64,000 bases of DNA from Cristatella mucedo. Its lineage: Eukaryota; Bryozoa; Phylactolaemata; Cristatellidae. The notes beneath the pieces were generated by a model. It was not told the origin of the DNA, made no database searches, and worked only from the letters and a program-made list of their open reading frames with translations. Location: contig WPIO01000001.1 in assembly GCA_009760855.2 (NCBI GenBank), positions 20,270,001 to 20,334,000 on the forward strand, read 5' to 3'. How positions within the stretch are numbered: position 1 is the first letter of the stretch; each line of letters starts with the position of its first letter. Position numbers and translations under genes: made by a program. Below are positions 25,401 through 35,924 of the stretch, in pieces.

Positions 25401-25894
25401 GCCGGCGCGCCTATGTCAGCTGGCTGCAGCTGGCCGCCGTGTCGTCGGCGGTGCACTTTGGCCTGCCGCCGTGGTTCGCCGACGAGCACCAGGCCGACAC
25501 GACGGTGCGGTTGGCACACCGGCTGCTCGAACTTCGCCGGACGGTGATCTTGCCGCGGCTGCGAAGCGCCCTGCTCGCTCACACTGCCGACGGCTCGCCG
25601 GTGTACAGGCCGCTGTGGTGGGACGGCGCCGTCGCTGCCGCTCCGTTCGCCACCGGCCCAGGCGGCTCGAGGAAGGCGACCCTGGCAGCCGCCGCGGCCG
25701 CCTCGCAGTTTTTCGTTGACGATGTCCTCTTTGCCCCGACTTGCGACGGCAAGCGACAGCGAACCGTCTTCATCCCAAAGGGCTATTGGCAGGACGCCTC
25801 GGGCGACGTGTTCGCCGGTCCCGATATTTTTACCTATTCGTCGATGGACTCGGCTCTGCCGTACTTCGTCCACAGACCCGTGGGTACAATGTAG
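11425..25894 (+). CDS. GH31 MYORG-like protein, predicted catalytically dead (two exons)
   Basis: Exons 11425-11595 and 23876-25894 join in phase 0 to give 729 aa, close to the roughly 710-aa size of MYORG proteins. Residues 4-22 form a hydrophobic signal anchor without a clear cleavage site, predicting a type II membrane protein with a lumenal catalytic region. The order of family landmarks is kept: a Cys/Trp-rich N-terminal sandwich with AAWFGGAD (about 137-144), DPIW (313-316), the GH31 barrel region, SWLQLAAVSSAVHFGLPPW, RPLWW (635-639), FFVDDVLFAP (669-678) and TVFIPKGYW (687-695). However, the segment corresponding to the nucleophile motif (FDAGE-like in active members) reads LEHHGE at 468-473. 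The segment corresponding to the acid/base motif (DRDS-like) reads AIRRRPACG at 524-532. Both catalytic Asp are therefore absent. A low-complexity linker (about 257-305, acidic then poly-Pro) is inserted, and five N-glycosylation sequons (Asn 256, 321, 369, 427, 560) fit a lumenal location. Confidence 0.8.
13088..13160 (-). mobile_element. LINE-A-type 3' tail module, antisense
   Basis: (AAT)n remnant followed by agcaccctcagagaactcaa and tctctttctaggcactttac, the reverse of the LINE-A tail. Confidence 0.75.
13440..13497. repeat. (GA)n microsatellite, 58 bp
   Basis: Uninterrupted GA dinucleotide run. Confidence 0.97.
14767..14888 (+). repeat. 61-bp tandem duplication inside LINE-A
   Basis: The block containing acctgtcatcattggtagat occurs twice with a 61-bp period (14767-14827, 14828-14888), with only a few differences. 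It lies in the endonuclease-RT linker and shifts the frame. Confidence 0.9.
15281..15472 (-). mobile_element. SINE1 copy nested in LINE-A
   Basis: On the minus strand it has a tRNA-like 5' part with a B-box-like gggttcgaatcct, a conserved body (agccgtaaaggttctttagt, cgctatacaaaaagaggc) and an A/T tail (taaataaataaaataaataa on the plus strand). It interrupts the LINE-A reading region. Confidence 0.88.
17640..19250 (+). pseudogene. pogo/Tigger-type DDE transposase relic
   Basis: A CENP-B/Tigger-like layout can be read with breaks. The start has ARASKRDALTIEKKLQVLEA (N-terminal helix-turn-helix; the initial ATG appears to be GTG). DDE_1 signatures follow: NADETSLLHK near 18190, FADNVACHE near 18495 and MPPNTASPIQPLD near 18555. 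After these comes an acidic C-terminal tail to a stop at 19244. Several in-frame stops and frameshifts (for example near 17755, 18255, 18445 and 18595) make it non-functional. I could not establish terminal inverted repeats. Confidence 0.82.
19251..20014. other. No recognisable gene (intronic)
   Basis: Contains a 97-codon open frame without a recognisable domain, possibly the 3' part of the Tigger element, and a short GT-rich stretch near 19790-19830. Confidence 0.45.
20015..20270 (-). mobile_element. LINE-A 3'UTR and tail, antisense
   Basis: (AAT)n run at 20020-20050, then gccctcagagaacttaatct and the antisense 3'UTR words (ggtgacatgcacagggtcag; tgcaaatgtggttagtggca). Confidence 0.82.
20335..21740 (-). 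mobile_element. LINE-B: CR1/L2-like retrotransposon, 5' truncated
   Basis: Minus-strand RT with ALALLDLSAAFDTIDNDVLL, TSGVPQGFVLGPLLLSIYTQ, a catalytic box NADDIQLY (Asp pair kept), then KLNDDKAELLVIGHPKRV and a C-terminal tail (SFSSAGPRLWNSLPQFL). The RT palm is largely intact over 237 codons but the frame breaks at about 20960 and again near 21690. The 3' end is the word that reads cagacggagata in the sense orientation. It is distinct from LINE-A in sequence but of similar type. Confidence 0.85.
21955..22850 (-). mobile_element. LINE-B copy 2, 5' truncated
   Basis: Same family and orientation as the neighbouring copy. It starts within the RT (LNDDKTELLLIGHPKRVAGL) and carries a small internal deletion (NLGVFDSCLH lacks residues present at 21110). 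It ends in the 3' word (atctccgtctgtaactccac on the plus strand) next to an ACATT-type tail repeat. Confidence 0.85.
23010..23165 (+). mobile_element. SINE2 copy
   Basis: tRNA-like head (ccctggtttggtccacgggt, then gggctcgagccct as B box) followed by the tail gcgcctggatagtgattagg, ttctctcagggcgccataca. Confidence 0.75.
23166..23860. other. Intronic, no recognisable feature
   Basis: End of the large GH31 intron. A 109-codon open frame at 23611-23940 overlaps the acceptor in another frame and has no family resemblance. Confidence 0.5.
23876..25894 (+). CDS. GH31 MYORG-like gene, exon 2 (glycosidase-fold region)
   Basis: The acceptor is ttctcatccgtccctag|ATACGC, with the AG at 23874-23875 and an in-frame TAG spanning the site, so coding must begin at 23876. 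It encodes 672 aa up to the TAG at 25892-25894. The exon is strongly GC-rich with GC-ending codons, in sharp contrast to the surrounding intron, and it generates long spurious antisense frames. Cys residues near residues 70-112 may correspond to family disulphide positions. Confidence 0.85.
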   Translation: MRIGVGATGPRYSCLTEASVRDSTSPLQPNCVRWLAEKASLDVELSAADDTITCVDVHWTWHEALPPSSTVTDCIDIREAAWFGGADSAVLPWALNSAGPTGRLFYSAGTPDVGPIAEKLWLSDRGHLIAEVGNSGGGSQGRAATSLYVEVTDRGGNLCLSDSPSYRQRYGAGKRLTYVACVARDAGTAHRWVMQKRLNASTASSGGGVSSASDDGDEAGDQVGDQAGDVSAEAAPAAPSSPPPPPLPVSDVLKADPIWTLPENGTADHVRRIVQHRFGHSALLLEDNVLLMSVDDVAGRLAAASGALLEANGTRAAVASFGLTVSPAIGLSSELALGRLHEPWWFSSAPDELPLLMHHSATSQASVLLNLSKPLAKRFVVDKLTAPAVVAAYRVALVQLADAAAVSVMVLEHHGEVRPESVAEFSRSYLGLRDDLARLGRRFDYRVDGGPVPPPSADPLVYAFPLAIRRRPACGVLAHLLAASVAGHGAIDVGPFDEASSANGTAEERRRAYVSWLQLAAVSSAVHFGLPPWFADEHQADTTVRLAHRLLELRRTVILPRLRSALLAHTADGSPVYRPLWWDGAVAAAPFATGPGGSRKATLAAAAAASQFFVDDVLFAPTCDGKRQRTVFIPKGYWQDASGDVFAGPDIFTYSSMDSALPYFVHRPVGTM

Positions 25895-26827
25895 TGGGTG
25901 CAAGGTAGTGTACTCTTATGCAAGTAGGTTTGATCTTGCTTTCACTATGTGAATTATTCTTCAGCGCACTAATCTCTTAACTCCTTGGCATCAAAACTTG
26001 CAATTACAAACATACACATCCATTCGGGCAGGAACCGGAATTTGGCAACGGTGCACAAGTGGCATTTTAATCTGAGGCAGCGTTGCAGCGCTGTGTTGAA
26101 TGCCGGTGGAGTAGTTTCGAAAGCTCAGCCTATAGTAGCACTGGAGGACAGGTAACGTAGACTTTTGGGGATCGTTTGAAGCAGGAAGCGAGATTCTTTT
26201 TCGGTGTTCATTTACACGGCACGTTGCCTGCTGTCGCTTGGCATTTTGAAATTACTCACTACTCGGCATTTATGTAAGCTGCATCCGCTGCTCAGACCTC
26301 AGTTGCGAAGCCCTCACTCACTAGCGATCGGTTGCAGTATCGCACAAATTGCTCATCACTCCTATTAAAGATTGCTGGCCATTTTTCAGGTTTAATATTT
26401 TTCCGCGTCAAGTATTAATATTGACAAATATGATGCTGAGCTCTGTTCAGAGTTAGGGCCACGAACTTGGATCGAAGAACTTTGTTGCAACCGACAGGCA
26501 ACGTGACCTACTTGAGGACACGTTGTCTGTCACTCTGTGGAGCGGAAGGAGCAATACCGTGTAGCGGTGCAGCCTGATTGGGTGAGCAGGCATGCAATGT
26601 GACTTTCGCGCCCGAAAAAGTGAGTACGGTACTGTTAACGATTTTTTGGACATTCTCCATTTGTTCGGTACGAGAGTGGGGCCAGCCAGGGTCTGCGGGA
26701 CTCTCTCCTACCTACTCCCACGTAGGGGCCGTTATTTCGAGCCGTCTTTTGAGCCAGTAATTTCAAGTTTTGGTTAGCTGAACGCTCCTGCCTTCGTGAG
26801 CGTAGTCAGCGTGCGCTCGCTTAAAAA
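25895..26827. other. 3' flank of the GH31 gene
   Basis: No further coding sequence recognised. A candidate ATTAAA poly(A) signal lies at 26364-26369, about 470 nt after the stop. Confidence 0.45.
26364..26369 (+). terminator. Candidate poly(A) signal (ATTAAA) of the GH31 gene
   Basis: First ATTAAA/AATAAA-type hexamer I see downstream of the stop at 25894. Position alone supports it. Confidence 0.25.
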
Positions 26828-27000
26828 GAATACTAGCTATTTAACAGCCTCTTTTGTATAGCGACCGAAGAGCCTTTACTGCTATCACCACCGCTTGCAG
26901 CGGCGATAAAGGATAATCCACAGCAATATTCGAACCGTGTCGACCTCGGTACCGGGACCGTGAAAAGCAACCGCCTTACCTAGTGTGCCTACACGGTTCA
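26828..27000 (-). mobile_element. SINE1 copy
   Basis: Antisense body (cagcctcttttgtatagcga; tatcaccaccgcttgcagcg) and a decayed tRNA-like region (gtgaaaagcaaccgccttac). Confidence 0.85.
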
Positions 27001-27309
27001 CCAATACTCTTGGCGCATTGCCTGAGCATAGCGAAATTGGTAAATGCAGATGCGATGGACCGCTCGCGGGCATTTCCCTTAATTGCCTCGACTTTCACTT
27101 GCCACGCGGCGGACAGGTTCTCTGGACGCTGACTCCAGCGAGCGTAACGGTTACAGCTTGACAACCAATTTGCGTGTGCAAAAATACGTTGTATATAGAA
27201 AAATAAATATATACGAGATATGATATATAATATACTAGATGATATAGGCTATAAAGGTTACTTAATTGTCCATTTGCACAGATATAAATATAAAATGTGC
27301 ACGATATAA
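27001..27309. other. No recognisable gene; AT-rich right part
   Basis: 27180-27300 is an AT-rich stretch with many TATA-type words (aaaataaatatatacgagat). No coding potential is visible. Confidence 0.5.
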
Positions 27310-27440
27310 TTCATTTATATAACGTCCTAACAGAACTTACTCTCTATCGACGTATTTGAAATATACCGCGGGGCTCGAACGCACGACCGTGGGTGTCAAA
27401 GACGACGATCCTACCGCATTGGTCGAACTAGTGCGGTTCG
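27310..27440 (-). mobile_element. SINE2 copy, antisense
   Basis: Tail remnant (aacgtcctaacagaacttac) followed by a B-box-like segment (ggggctcgaacgcacgaccg) and a decayed tRNA-like head. Confidence 0.6.
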
Positions 27441-27479
27441 TAGTGAACTGCCACTAAAAGCGCGCTTGCTTCAAGCAAA

Positions 27480-28295
27480 CATTTCTTTGTGACCTCTCGT
27501 TAGGCGACCGCATCAGCTTTGCAATCAAGTCTGCCTACTTTCAGATACCTAACATTGCTAAAATTCGGGCTTGTTTAGATAGGGATACCACGTTTAAGTT
27601 GGTCCATGCATTTGTGACATCTCGTCTTGACTTCTGTAACTCACTGCTTGCTCGCCTGCCGGCATGTGCAATCAGGCGCTTACAGCTGGTGCAAAACTCT
27701 CCAGCTAGGCTTGTCTATCGTGAGCGTCGCAGCTGCCAAATCACACCACTTCTCGCCAACCCGCACTGGCTACCAGTCAAGCAGCGGATCGACTTCAAGG
27801 TTTTGTCGCTCACTTTTAGGTCACTTAATTCTTTGGCTCCAACCTACCTATCAGATCTATTGCCCCACCAGGTCAAGCATCGTACCACCAGCTTTTCGGA
27901 ATCCAACAGTTTACCAATACCTCGTACAAACCTCAAATCCTTTGGAGACAGTGCATTTTGTTCGTAAGCTCCCAAAGCCTGGAACTCCCTCCTGACTTGC
28001 GTCAGAACATCCCCTGACTTGACTACATTCAAAAAGAACTTAAAAACGCCTATTTAGGACAGCATTTAGTGGGTCCCTGTGATTCATTCTTCATGTGCTA
28101 ATGCGTGCTGACACTGCATGCTGCCACTAACCACACTTGCATGCTGACCCTATGCATGTCACCCCTGACCATGTTATTCAAGTTGTTTATCAAGCATGAT
28201 AGTACTCACCATTCAAACGCGTTTCCCTTTGCAGCCTAGAAAGAGGTTGAGTTCTGTGAGGGCGCTTTATCAAGTGCACTATTATTATTGTTATA
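27480..28295 (+). mobile_element. LINE-A 3' copy, 5' truncated
   Basis: Starts in the RT thumb (LSLGD-like region), then SRLDFCNSLLARLPACAI, QNSPARLVYRERRS and HWLPVKQRIDFKVLSLTFRS. It runs on through the 3'UTR to a short ATT tail (28279-28292). The 122-codon frame 27599-27967 is intact, so this copy is younger than the one at 14 kb in this part. Confidence 0.88.
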
Positions 28296-28529
28296 CTAAC
28301 TTGGGCTCTATGCTTACCCCGTGCTACTTTATCGTGTAGCGAACATATAGAAGCAATTAGCTCACATTGAGTTGCACAGATTATGGTGCTGCACACTACG
28401 CGAAGCAAAATTATGCATCATCGTATGTAACTGCGCAAAGAGCAAGCGGTTAATACGCTGGGTGAGTTCTAGATACTCAAAGTATTAGCAGCTTTCAGCG
28501 CTCACGCAAAAGCCACCAAAAGAATTTGA

Positions 28530-28830
28530 TATACGGCAACGAAGAGAAAGTGAGAAGCGTGGCGCTGAGTGAGTGCAGTCGATGAAATGAGTAGCATGGA
28601 AGTAGCACCGCACGATGGCTTGATAGAGTGTGGCGGAGTTGGCGGCAGATCAGAAGATACCGTTACATAAGGATTACGAAAGTAAGTTCGGGAGTTTAAG
28701 GGCTCAATTGAAAGAATTGAATGAGTAAATTATTGAACTGACAAAAATTAAGGGAGCGAGGTAGGTGAAACTGGTGAAGTAGTTCAGCTAGGTATAAAGG
28801 AACTAAGCCATGCGGGCCTTGTCAGTCAGA
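28530..28830 (-). mobile_element. LINE-B 3' fragment, very decayed
   Basis: Antisense similarity: gcaacgaagagaaagtgaga, aatgagtagcatggaagtag and agttcagctaggtataaagg match the same words in the copies at 20.5 and 61.2 kb. Confidence 0.6.
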
Positions 28831-29839
28831 GTTGTAACACATCGTTGTTTCATTAAGCAGTCGCAGCTTTGTTAGCTAAGGAGACGCATAAGCGAAACAC
28901 GTGACCCCCGGGGGGGGGAGGGAGGGTTCGCTCGATAGTTTCAGGCTCCGGGTTCAATGCTTGCCATATTAGGCCTCAACGCCTAACTTATGCAACATGA
29001 ATACTTCTTTAGCATACTGTAAACGGATTATGGCAACTTGTTTTTGTCTGTATTATTTGCACGTTGCCTGTTAAACTATTTTAGCCCTGGAAAGATAGTA
29101 CAACTTATTTTTCCAATTTTTGTTACGAAAGGGGCACATTTCAGGCAAATAGTGATAACTAAAACTTTATATAAGTGGATCATTCAATAGTCTTTTTACT
29201 TATGCTACCTCCTAGCGCTATAGAGCAGCCTGGATTATCTTAATGGGGAGAGGGCATTCCGCCTAAGCGTCTACTCGCCGCTATTGACATTACCACAAAT
29301 TAGCACAGTGGCTGCCATCTTGCAGAATGTCAATTAGTACCAATGCTTTCAGAAACGCAGTGAGCTACCACACCAATATACTTATAAACTTAGTGTTGTC
29401 TAACCAGGATTCAGTGGTATATAATGACTTCTCGCTGTACCCCGTCAGACACTAAAGTTCTCTATTTCTGCTAGTTCATCTCCAAATATAGCTCCGGTAA
29501 CCGACGATCGCACCCACGGAGTATCGCTGTTGACGGCCTGTCACTGTAGGAGTCCTAACATTACAGTTTAGCCGTGCGCCGCTCCGGCTTATTTAAGCTT
29601 GTCCGTCGAAACGAGTACGTGGCTCTGAGGGCTACTGGGGTGTTGATTGGCTAGTGGGTGTATTATGTTTTCGGGTGGATGGCACCAGCAGTCTGTGCAA
29701 TGTGCCTCCTAAAATCCCTCGATACCCGCGCTAGCCTTCAACACGAGTATTCCGGTCCCCACTTGAGAACACTCTGTGGTGCATAACACCTGACACAATA
29801 TCCATACAAACACAACATCTTCCCTCCCTACGAAAATGC
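28831..29839. other. No recognisable gene
   Basis: One G-run (28910-28918). No coding potential, no repeat family identified. Confidence 0.5.
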
Positions 29840-32800
29840 TCTCGGCGTCAAACAAAGTCCTTAAACTGAGCAGGCCGTTTGCCCTTGGCGGATCACGCGG
29901 AATGTCTGGGCGCTGTAACCGTGGCTGGGCAACTTTCTGTTCTCGTAGCCAGCTCAGTATCCGGCGGCTGTACGTCAGTGGTGAAAGTACCTGCCTCGCT
30001 ATGCGTCCTTTTTGTCACAGACGTTTCAACACCTGCATCAGGCGGTGAGAGCACGCCTGATGGCATGCCAATTGTTGGCATGGCTAGAAAAGCAGGTTGC
30101 TGCTGTATAGTGCCTGTAAATGACGTATTGCTAGGCATCTGATTTGTGTAGGGCATGACGGTCCTTTTTCGAAGCTGGTCTGCATGGCGTACTCTCGCGT
30201 CAGCTCCTGATTGTATGGCATACATACAGTGCCCACGACTGGCCACCACCGTGGCAGGTAACCAAGTGTCGGATGACGTCCGTTAATTTGTGTACCACAC
30301 CAAATCTCCTTTGCGTTATGTCGCCTTCTCTCGAAGAGTAGAAGGCTTCATCAGTAGAGCTGGTGATGGTCAAAGGAGATCTAATCGGGTTCGGAGTTTA
30401 CGAGCCACGATTCGTTCAGCAGGTGTATGTTGCTTCCCAATCGTCAGGGTGGTCCTGTATTACAGCAAAAATGTGTCAATACGCGTCTGCACGGTCCCAG
30501 TAGATGCTGCAAAGAATCGCTTGGACGTTTGCATAAACCTCTCAGCCAAGCCATTGCTCTGTTGGTGGTAAGGCACAGTTAACATATGTTTACCGCCATT
30601 ACACTGTACGAAAGCAGCACATTCAGCTGACCGAAACTGTGGACCGTTGTCGCTCACAAAGAAGAGTGGCAGGCCCTGGCAAGCAGACAACTTTCTTAGT
30701 GTTGATACGTGGTCTTGCGACGTGGCATTTTGCATCGCGAATACTTCAGGCCACTTTGTGAAAGCATCGACCACTATCAAGAAAAGGTAGTTGTCCATAG
30801 GCCCAGAAAAGTCTATGTGTATGCATTGCCAAGAACCCTCCGGGGTCGTCCCATTTTAAGAAGGCAGATGTGAGCATGATTTTTTTATATTCAATTGATG
30901 GAATGGTTAATACGCTCGATTCCAGACCAAACTCCATGGGACACGTCGTGGTCCTCAATGTCTACTTTTATAAAGTAGGCTGGTAGCACCTGAGCATAGA
31001 TGGCGTGAATTGTTTTTACTTCATCTTTAATATGACGAGTCTCGGTATCAGATGAAGTATGTGTCGAGCTCCTGGGCCGCCCTTGACGAATGGGTGTGGG
31101 ATGGATGGAGCTGCGCTACGAACGGCGTTGCAGTGTTGGAATGCTCCAAACAGAGCCTCGATGTCAGCATCGATGGTCGGCCACTACATACAATTTCTGG
31201 CTGCGGCTTTCATTCGAAAAATACAAGTGTGGCTTTCATGAAGTTCCGTGAGCCTCTTTTCTTGAACTCGGTTTGGTTGGTATTATTAGCCTGGTGCCTC
31301 TCAACAAGCAACCATAATGTCAAAAGCTCGTGGCGGAACTTGTAGTATACCTCAAGATTTGGGGAATGACGACATTGTTCCGGCCATCACTTTACAGTCA
31401 TCTGGCAGGCCTTTGTTAGAGTTGGCTCTAATTGTAGATGTTTCCGCACGTCCTCAAATGTTACAGGTAGGGATGCAAACTGTGCAACGTGAAAAACTTT
31501 CATCTGCTCGCAATCCTTAACTCGTCAAGATTGAGGGAGTTTAGACATGGCATCTGCATTTGCATGATCCTCAGACCTTTTATCCTCAATTTAATAAGAG
31601 CATGCCTACAACACGGCAGCCCACCGTTGCACTCGCATCGTTGAAATGGGCGGGATGCCTTTCTTAGGCCCCAGGATGGTCACAAGTGGCATGTGGTCAA
31701 TTGGCAGAATCAACATTCTCCCATAAAGATAAACATGGAAGCGGAGGACACCGAAGATTAGTGATATTGCCTCTCGCTCGATGTGAGAGATTATTTTTCC
31801 TCGCCGCTAAAGAGGATCCATGAAGCGAAAGCTCTCGACCGAACATAACCATTTGGAAATTTTCGAGACAGCGCTGCACCAAGTCTATAAGCCGACGCAT
31901 CGCACGCCAGTACCAATTGCAGGTTCGCATCAAATCATATTAACACTAGCTCTGTCAACAGCATATCTTTCATTTTAGCCAAAGCCCCGTCACAATTGGT
32001 CGTCCATACCCAGTCTTGGTGCTTCTTTAGCAGTTTGTACAGGGAGTGCAAGATGGTTGCCAGATCTGGTAACGATCTTGTGGTAATACTGTACTAGACC
32101 CAGCCAGATCTTAGTTCGCCAAGGTCTCGTGGTGTAGGTGCTGCTTTAATTACTTCAACTTTGCCGTTAGTGTGATGTACGCCGTGCTTGACTATCTTGG
32201 CTGTCCCGCGTAGAAAATTGAGGGTTGCAACAATGTGCACTTATCTCGGCGAATTTTCAAGCCAGCAGCCTACAGCTTCTGCATGACCGCTTCTAAATTT
32301 GTAAGATGAGAGACCCTGCAAGTACCCGTTATAAAGATGTCTTGATAGCTTATAACATCATTTAATCCCGACAACAGCTGGTTCAAAGCTCTCTGGTGGG
32401 TAACAGGTGCAGAGGCAACAGCGAATGAGAGGCAATTGTAGGCAAAGAGTCCCTTATGAACAGTTTATCGTAACATATTGCCGAGATGCATCGTCTAGTG
32501 GTATCTGAGTGAATGCTCTAGACAGGTCAAGTTTGGTGAACAATACCCCACCGTTCATTTTTTTTACGATTGTCAACAGATGGCTTTGGGTACTTTTCAA
32601 CAATAAGGCTAGGATTTACCGCGACCTTTATAATCACCACACAGACGAATACTCCCATCAGATTTAAAGACTGATACAACCTGAATGACCCAATTGCTCA
32701 GCTCAATTTTAGTGATTACACCGTCACTTTCTCATTTTGCAAGCTCCTCGCATTTTTTTCATATAGCGAATGGCACAGTACCATGCTTTTAATGGACAGG

Positions 32801-33690
32801 TACCGTTCCTGGCTCAGGGCTTCCCTTTGGCCAGCAAACATACCTAAAGAACTGTTGAAGATTTTTCAATAATAGCACAGTCAAGTCCTCAACAGACATA
32901 AGGTGAGATGCACTGACACAGGAGAAATCGAGGTTAAGTGCAGCAATTCATTCTCTACCTAGTAGTGCAACATCTTGCTCGACAATCACGAAAAGTCGCA
33001 GCCGTGTTGTGATTGAACCATAGCGTACCGTAGGCCATATATCTGCCACTTGCTGTAGGGTTTGCACACTCCAATATGGGCGTAGTACTGCTGAAGTTTT
33101 CTAAGGAGGCAGATGGGAGCATGATACGCTCGACCCCCCAAGGAACTCCATGAACAAGTCATGCCCCTCAATGTATACTTTTATGAAGTTGGCTGGTAGC
33201 AACTGATACAGATGGCGTCAATTGTATCTACTTCATATTCAATACGATGAGTCTCGGTATCAGATAAATTAGGTGTCGAGCTCCTGTTCCTCCCTTGACC
33301 TCGCTCCAAGCGTGCATCAGCCTGTGTTGTTCTGCACTTGAGCGATGAAGTGCCCATCGGCTTTTTTTTCTTCTGCAGACATTCTGAAGATGGCCAACTT
33401 TTGAACAAATAAAACACACGCTTTTTAAATGTTGACAGCCCTGACTCTGGTGATGCCGAGCTCCGCAAGAAGCGCAGGGTTGCCGTTCACCGGGAACCTG
33501 ATAGCGACACTTGTTAACATTTTGGCCAGTATCTAAACGAGGTTGGGAATGAATCGGGCTTCTTTCTGGAATTGCTTGGCTGTGGTTGCAATGTTATTTG
33601 TTGTGTCAAGTGTCAAGCCTCCCTCACACAGAAGCCTGCGGTGAGTTGCGTCAGAGCTAAGCCCATAAACCAGCCGATTCCGTATGGCGA
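29840..33690 (-). pseudogene. Ty3/gypsy retrotransposon relic (gag zinc knuckle to integrase)
   Basis: Read on the minus strand, the order is that of Ty3/gypsy. A CCHC zinc knuckle lies near 33380-33420 (CFICSKVGHLQNVC). The RT region is about 32.9-32.2 kb; its YxDD-type box has lost one residue (YQDIFI near 32335). RNase H is near 31.95-31.6 kb, the integrase core near 30.80-30.46 kb (DAFTKWPEVF, SDNGPQF, HQQSNGLAERF), and a C-terminal tail near 30.25-29.88 kb (ADARVRHADQL). Many stops and frameshifts interrupt it. No long terminal repeats were found at either end. Confidence 0.82.
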
Positions 33691-34745
33691 TAATAATAAT
33701 AATATAATACTAACACACTTAATAAAGTGCCCTTAGAGAACTCAATCTATTTCTAGGCACTTAACATTTGCTACAAAGGATATACAATCGAATGGTGAGT
33801 GGTATCATGCTTGATAAACAACATGAATAACATGGTTAGGGGTGACATGCATAGGGTCAGCATGCAAGTGTGGTTAGAGGCAGCATGCAACAGTGTCAGC
33901 ACGAAAAACCACGTAAAGGACGATTCACATGAACCCACTAAATCTGTCATAAATAGGTACGTTTTTAATTTTTTTTAATATGGTCAATTCAGGGGATACT
34001 GTGACGCAAGTCGAGAGTGAGTTCCAGGCTTTGGGTGCATTCGAACTAAATATACGGTCTCCAAAGGATTTGAGGTTTGTACGAGGAATAGATAAACTGT
34101 TGGATTCCGAAAAGCGGGTGGTATTATGCTTGGCCTGGTGGGGGAGAAGATCTGATGCGTAGGTTGGAACCAAAGAATGAAGTGACCCAAAAGTGAGTGA
34201 CAAAACCCTGAAGTTGATCTGTTGCTTGACTGGTAGCCACTGCAGGTCGGCGAGAAGTGGCGTGATGTGGCAACTGAGACGCTCATGAGTGACAAACCTA
34301 GCTGCAGAGTTTTGCACCAGCTGTAAGCACCTGATTGCTCTTGCCGTTAGAGGCCAACAAGGAGTGAGCTACAGAAGTCAAGACGGTATGACACAAATAC
34401 ATGTACCAACTTAGATTAGGTATCCCTATCTTAACCAGCCCGAACTTGATGGTGGAGCTGTTGTGGTCGTCTAAGGAAAGGTCACTTTGGAACACCACAC
34501 CTAATAACCATGCAGATTCAACAGGCGATATGCTGGCAGAGCCGATTGTGAGCGTTAACCTTTCAAATTTTTGAATCACACTTGGTTTGCCCATAACTAG
34601 TAAGTTAGTTTTATCATTGTTCAATTAAGGAAAATTTGCTGCCATCCATGTGCGGATGTCATCAATACATGCAGCAAGGGAGTTGAGAGAATTCGACGTG
34701 CTCGAAGGCTGGGAGGGATCAAAGCAAATGAATATCATAAGACTT
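33690..34745 (-). mobile_element. LINE-A copy, antisense, 5' truncated
   Basis: From an (AAT)n start and the tail (agtgcccttagagaactcaa) through the 3'UTR into the C-terminal region (QNSAARFVTHERLS; LQWLPVKQQINFRVLSLTFG) and the RT thumb (KTNLLVMGKPSVIQKFERLT). It ends near 34745 in the segment that follows the catalytic box. Frames are broken at about 34310. Confidence 0.88.
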
Positions 34746-35892
34746 CGGCCTTGATGCTTAAGGCAGATTATCATATAGCGGTTCGTAGTCGTTTAATGCA
34801 GGTACTTACAAAAATATGATACCTCAGCAGCAACTGTCTGGCAGATCTAGCGTGGCGCCTCGTCAGTACTGCAACCAGCCACTCGTCCGGTTGGTAACGT
34901 ACAATTGCTGCAGTGCAGATGTGAAACATACAGTTCTGAAATATGGATGGCGTTTCGCTGGTGACTTTTCATGAGCACGAGGCAGCATGTGGCGAAGCTG
35001 TAATGTTCTTTGAAGCTGTACAGTCATCCCAAAAGATTGAAGGTCTAGGTCAATATTTAGAGAGAATGTTGGGCACCTTCAGTGCAATTCTTACAGTTCT
35101 CTCAGCATTTTCGACCATGCTGCTTTGACTTACTGAGAAAACCATCATACAGCCATGGAATCGGCTGTTCCAACGTCGTTCGCTATTCCCATGCATTTGA
35201 GCAAGGCAATACTTGGATGCTATAATTAAGAAAGAGCATGCGCCTGAGCCTTGCTTCGTATTACCACATTAGAATAAACGTTGTCATATCACCAGTGTCA
35301 CCATCCACAAGCCCGAGAAGAACAGGTCCGACTGCTTGAATGCAAAGGCACGGTAAAAATGTTGGCCGCGAAATACTGAAAACTGAATCTGCTCCACTAA
35401 GATATTTTCTAGCACACGAGCTCAGGCTATGATCATTGGGAACTCTTCCTCTCAGAGATCGAGGCGAACTTTCAACTAATAGCAACCTGAAAAGTAAGTC
35501 TGTTCATGGTTATTTAAGAGATACAAAGTACTTGCAACTTGCAACTGAACTTGCACCACCATGAGATCACACACGTTCAAAGTCCTTTTTCGTGCTAAGA
35601 GGAAGAGATTAGTGGCCATTATGAGATTACTGCTCCTTAACGGGCCGCACAACCGACCTACATCGCGACGCGATAAGCTCGCGTGGTCAGGAGCTGGAAC
35701 TTTCCGGAAGCGGGTGCAACATTGTCTGAGTACAAGCAGGTTACGGTGGCATACATTGCTAAGCTATACCTTGAGAATGGCAAGGAAGGTGAACAAACGG
35801 CGTGTAAAGCGTTGTTGACTTACCACTACCTCTGAAGGAGCACAGCCTTGAGTAGAATCGATGGATCGAAATCGGCTAGTACACTTGTGGAG
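34746..35892. other. No recognisable gene
   Basis: Open frames of up to 85 codons without family resemblance. Ends where the gypsy-related direct repeat begins. Confidence 0.45.
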
Positions 35893-35924
35893 ACAGCAAC
35901 AAAACTTTGTCTCGTGGAGCGAAG

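Noticed and set aside
25316-25903. 195-codon minus-strand frame within the GH31 exon
   Set aside because: Antisense shadow of the GC-rich exon; no family resemblance.
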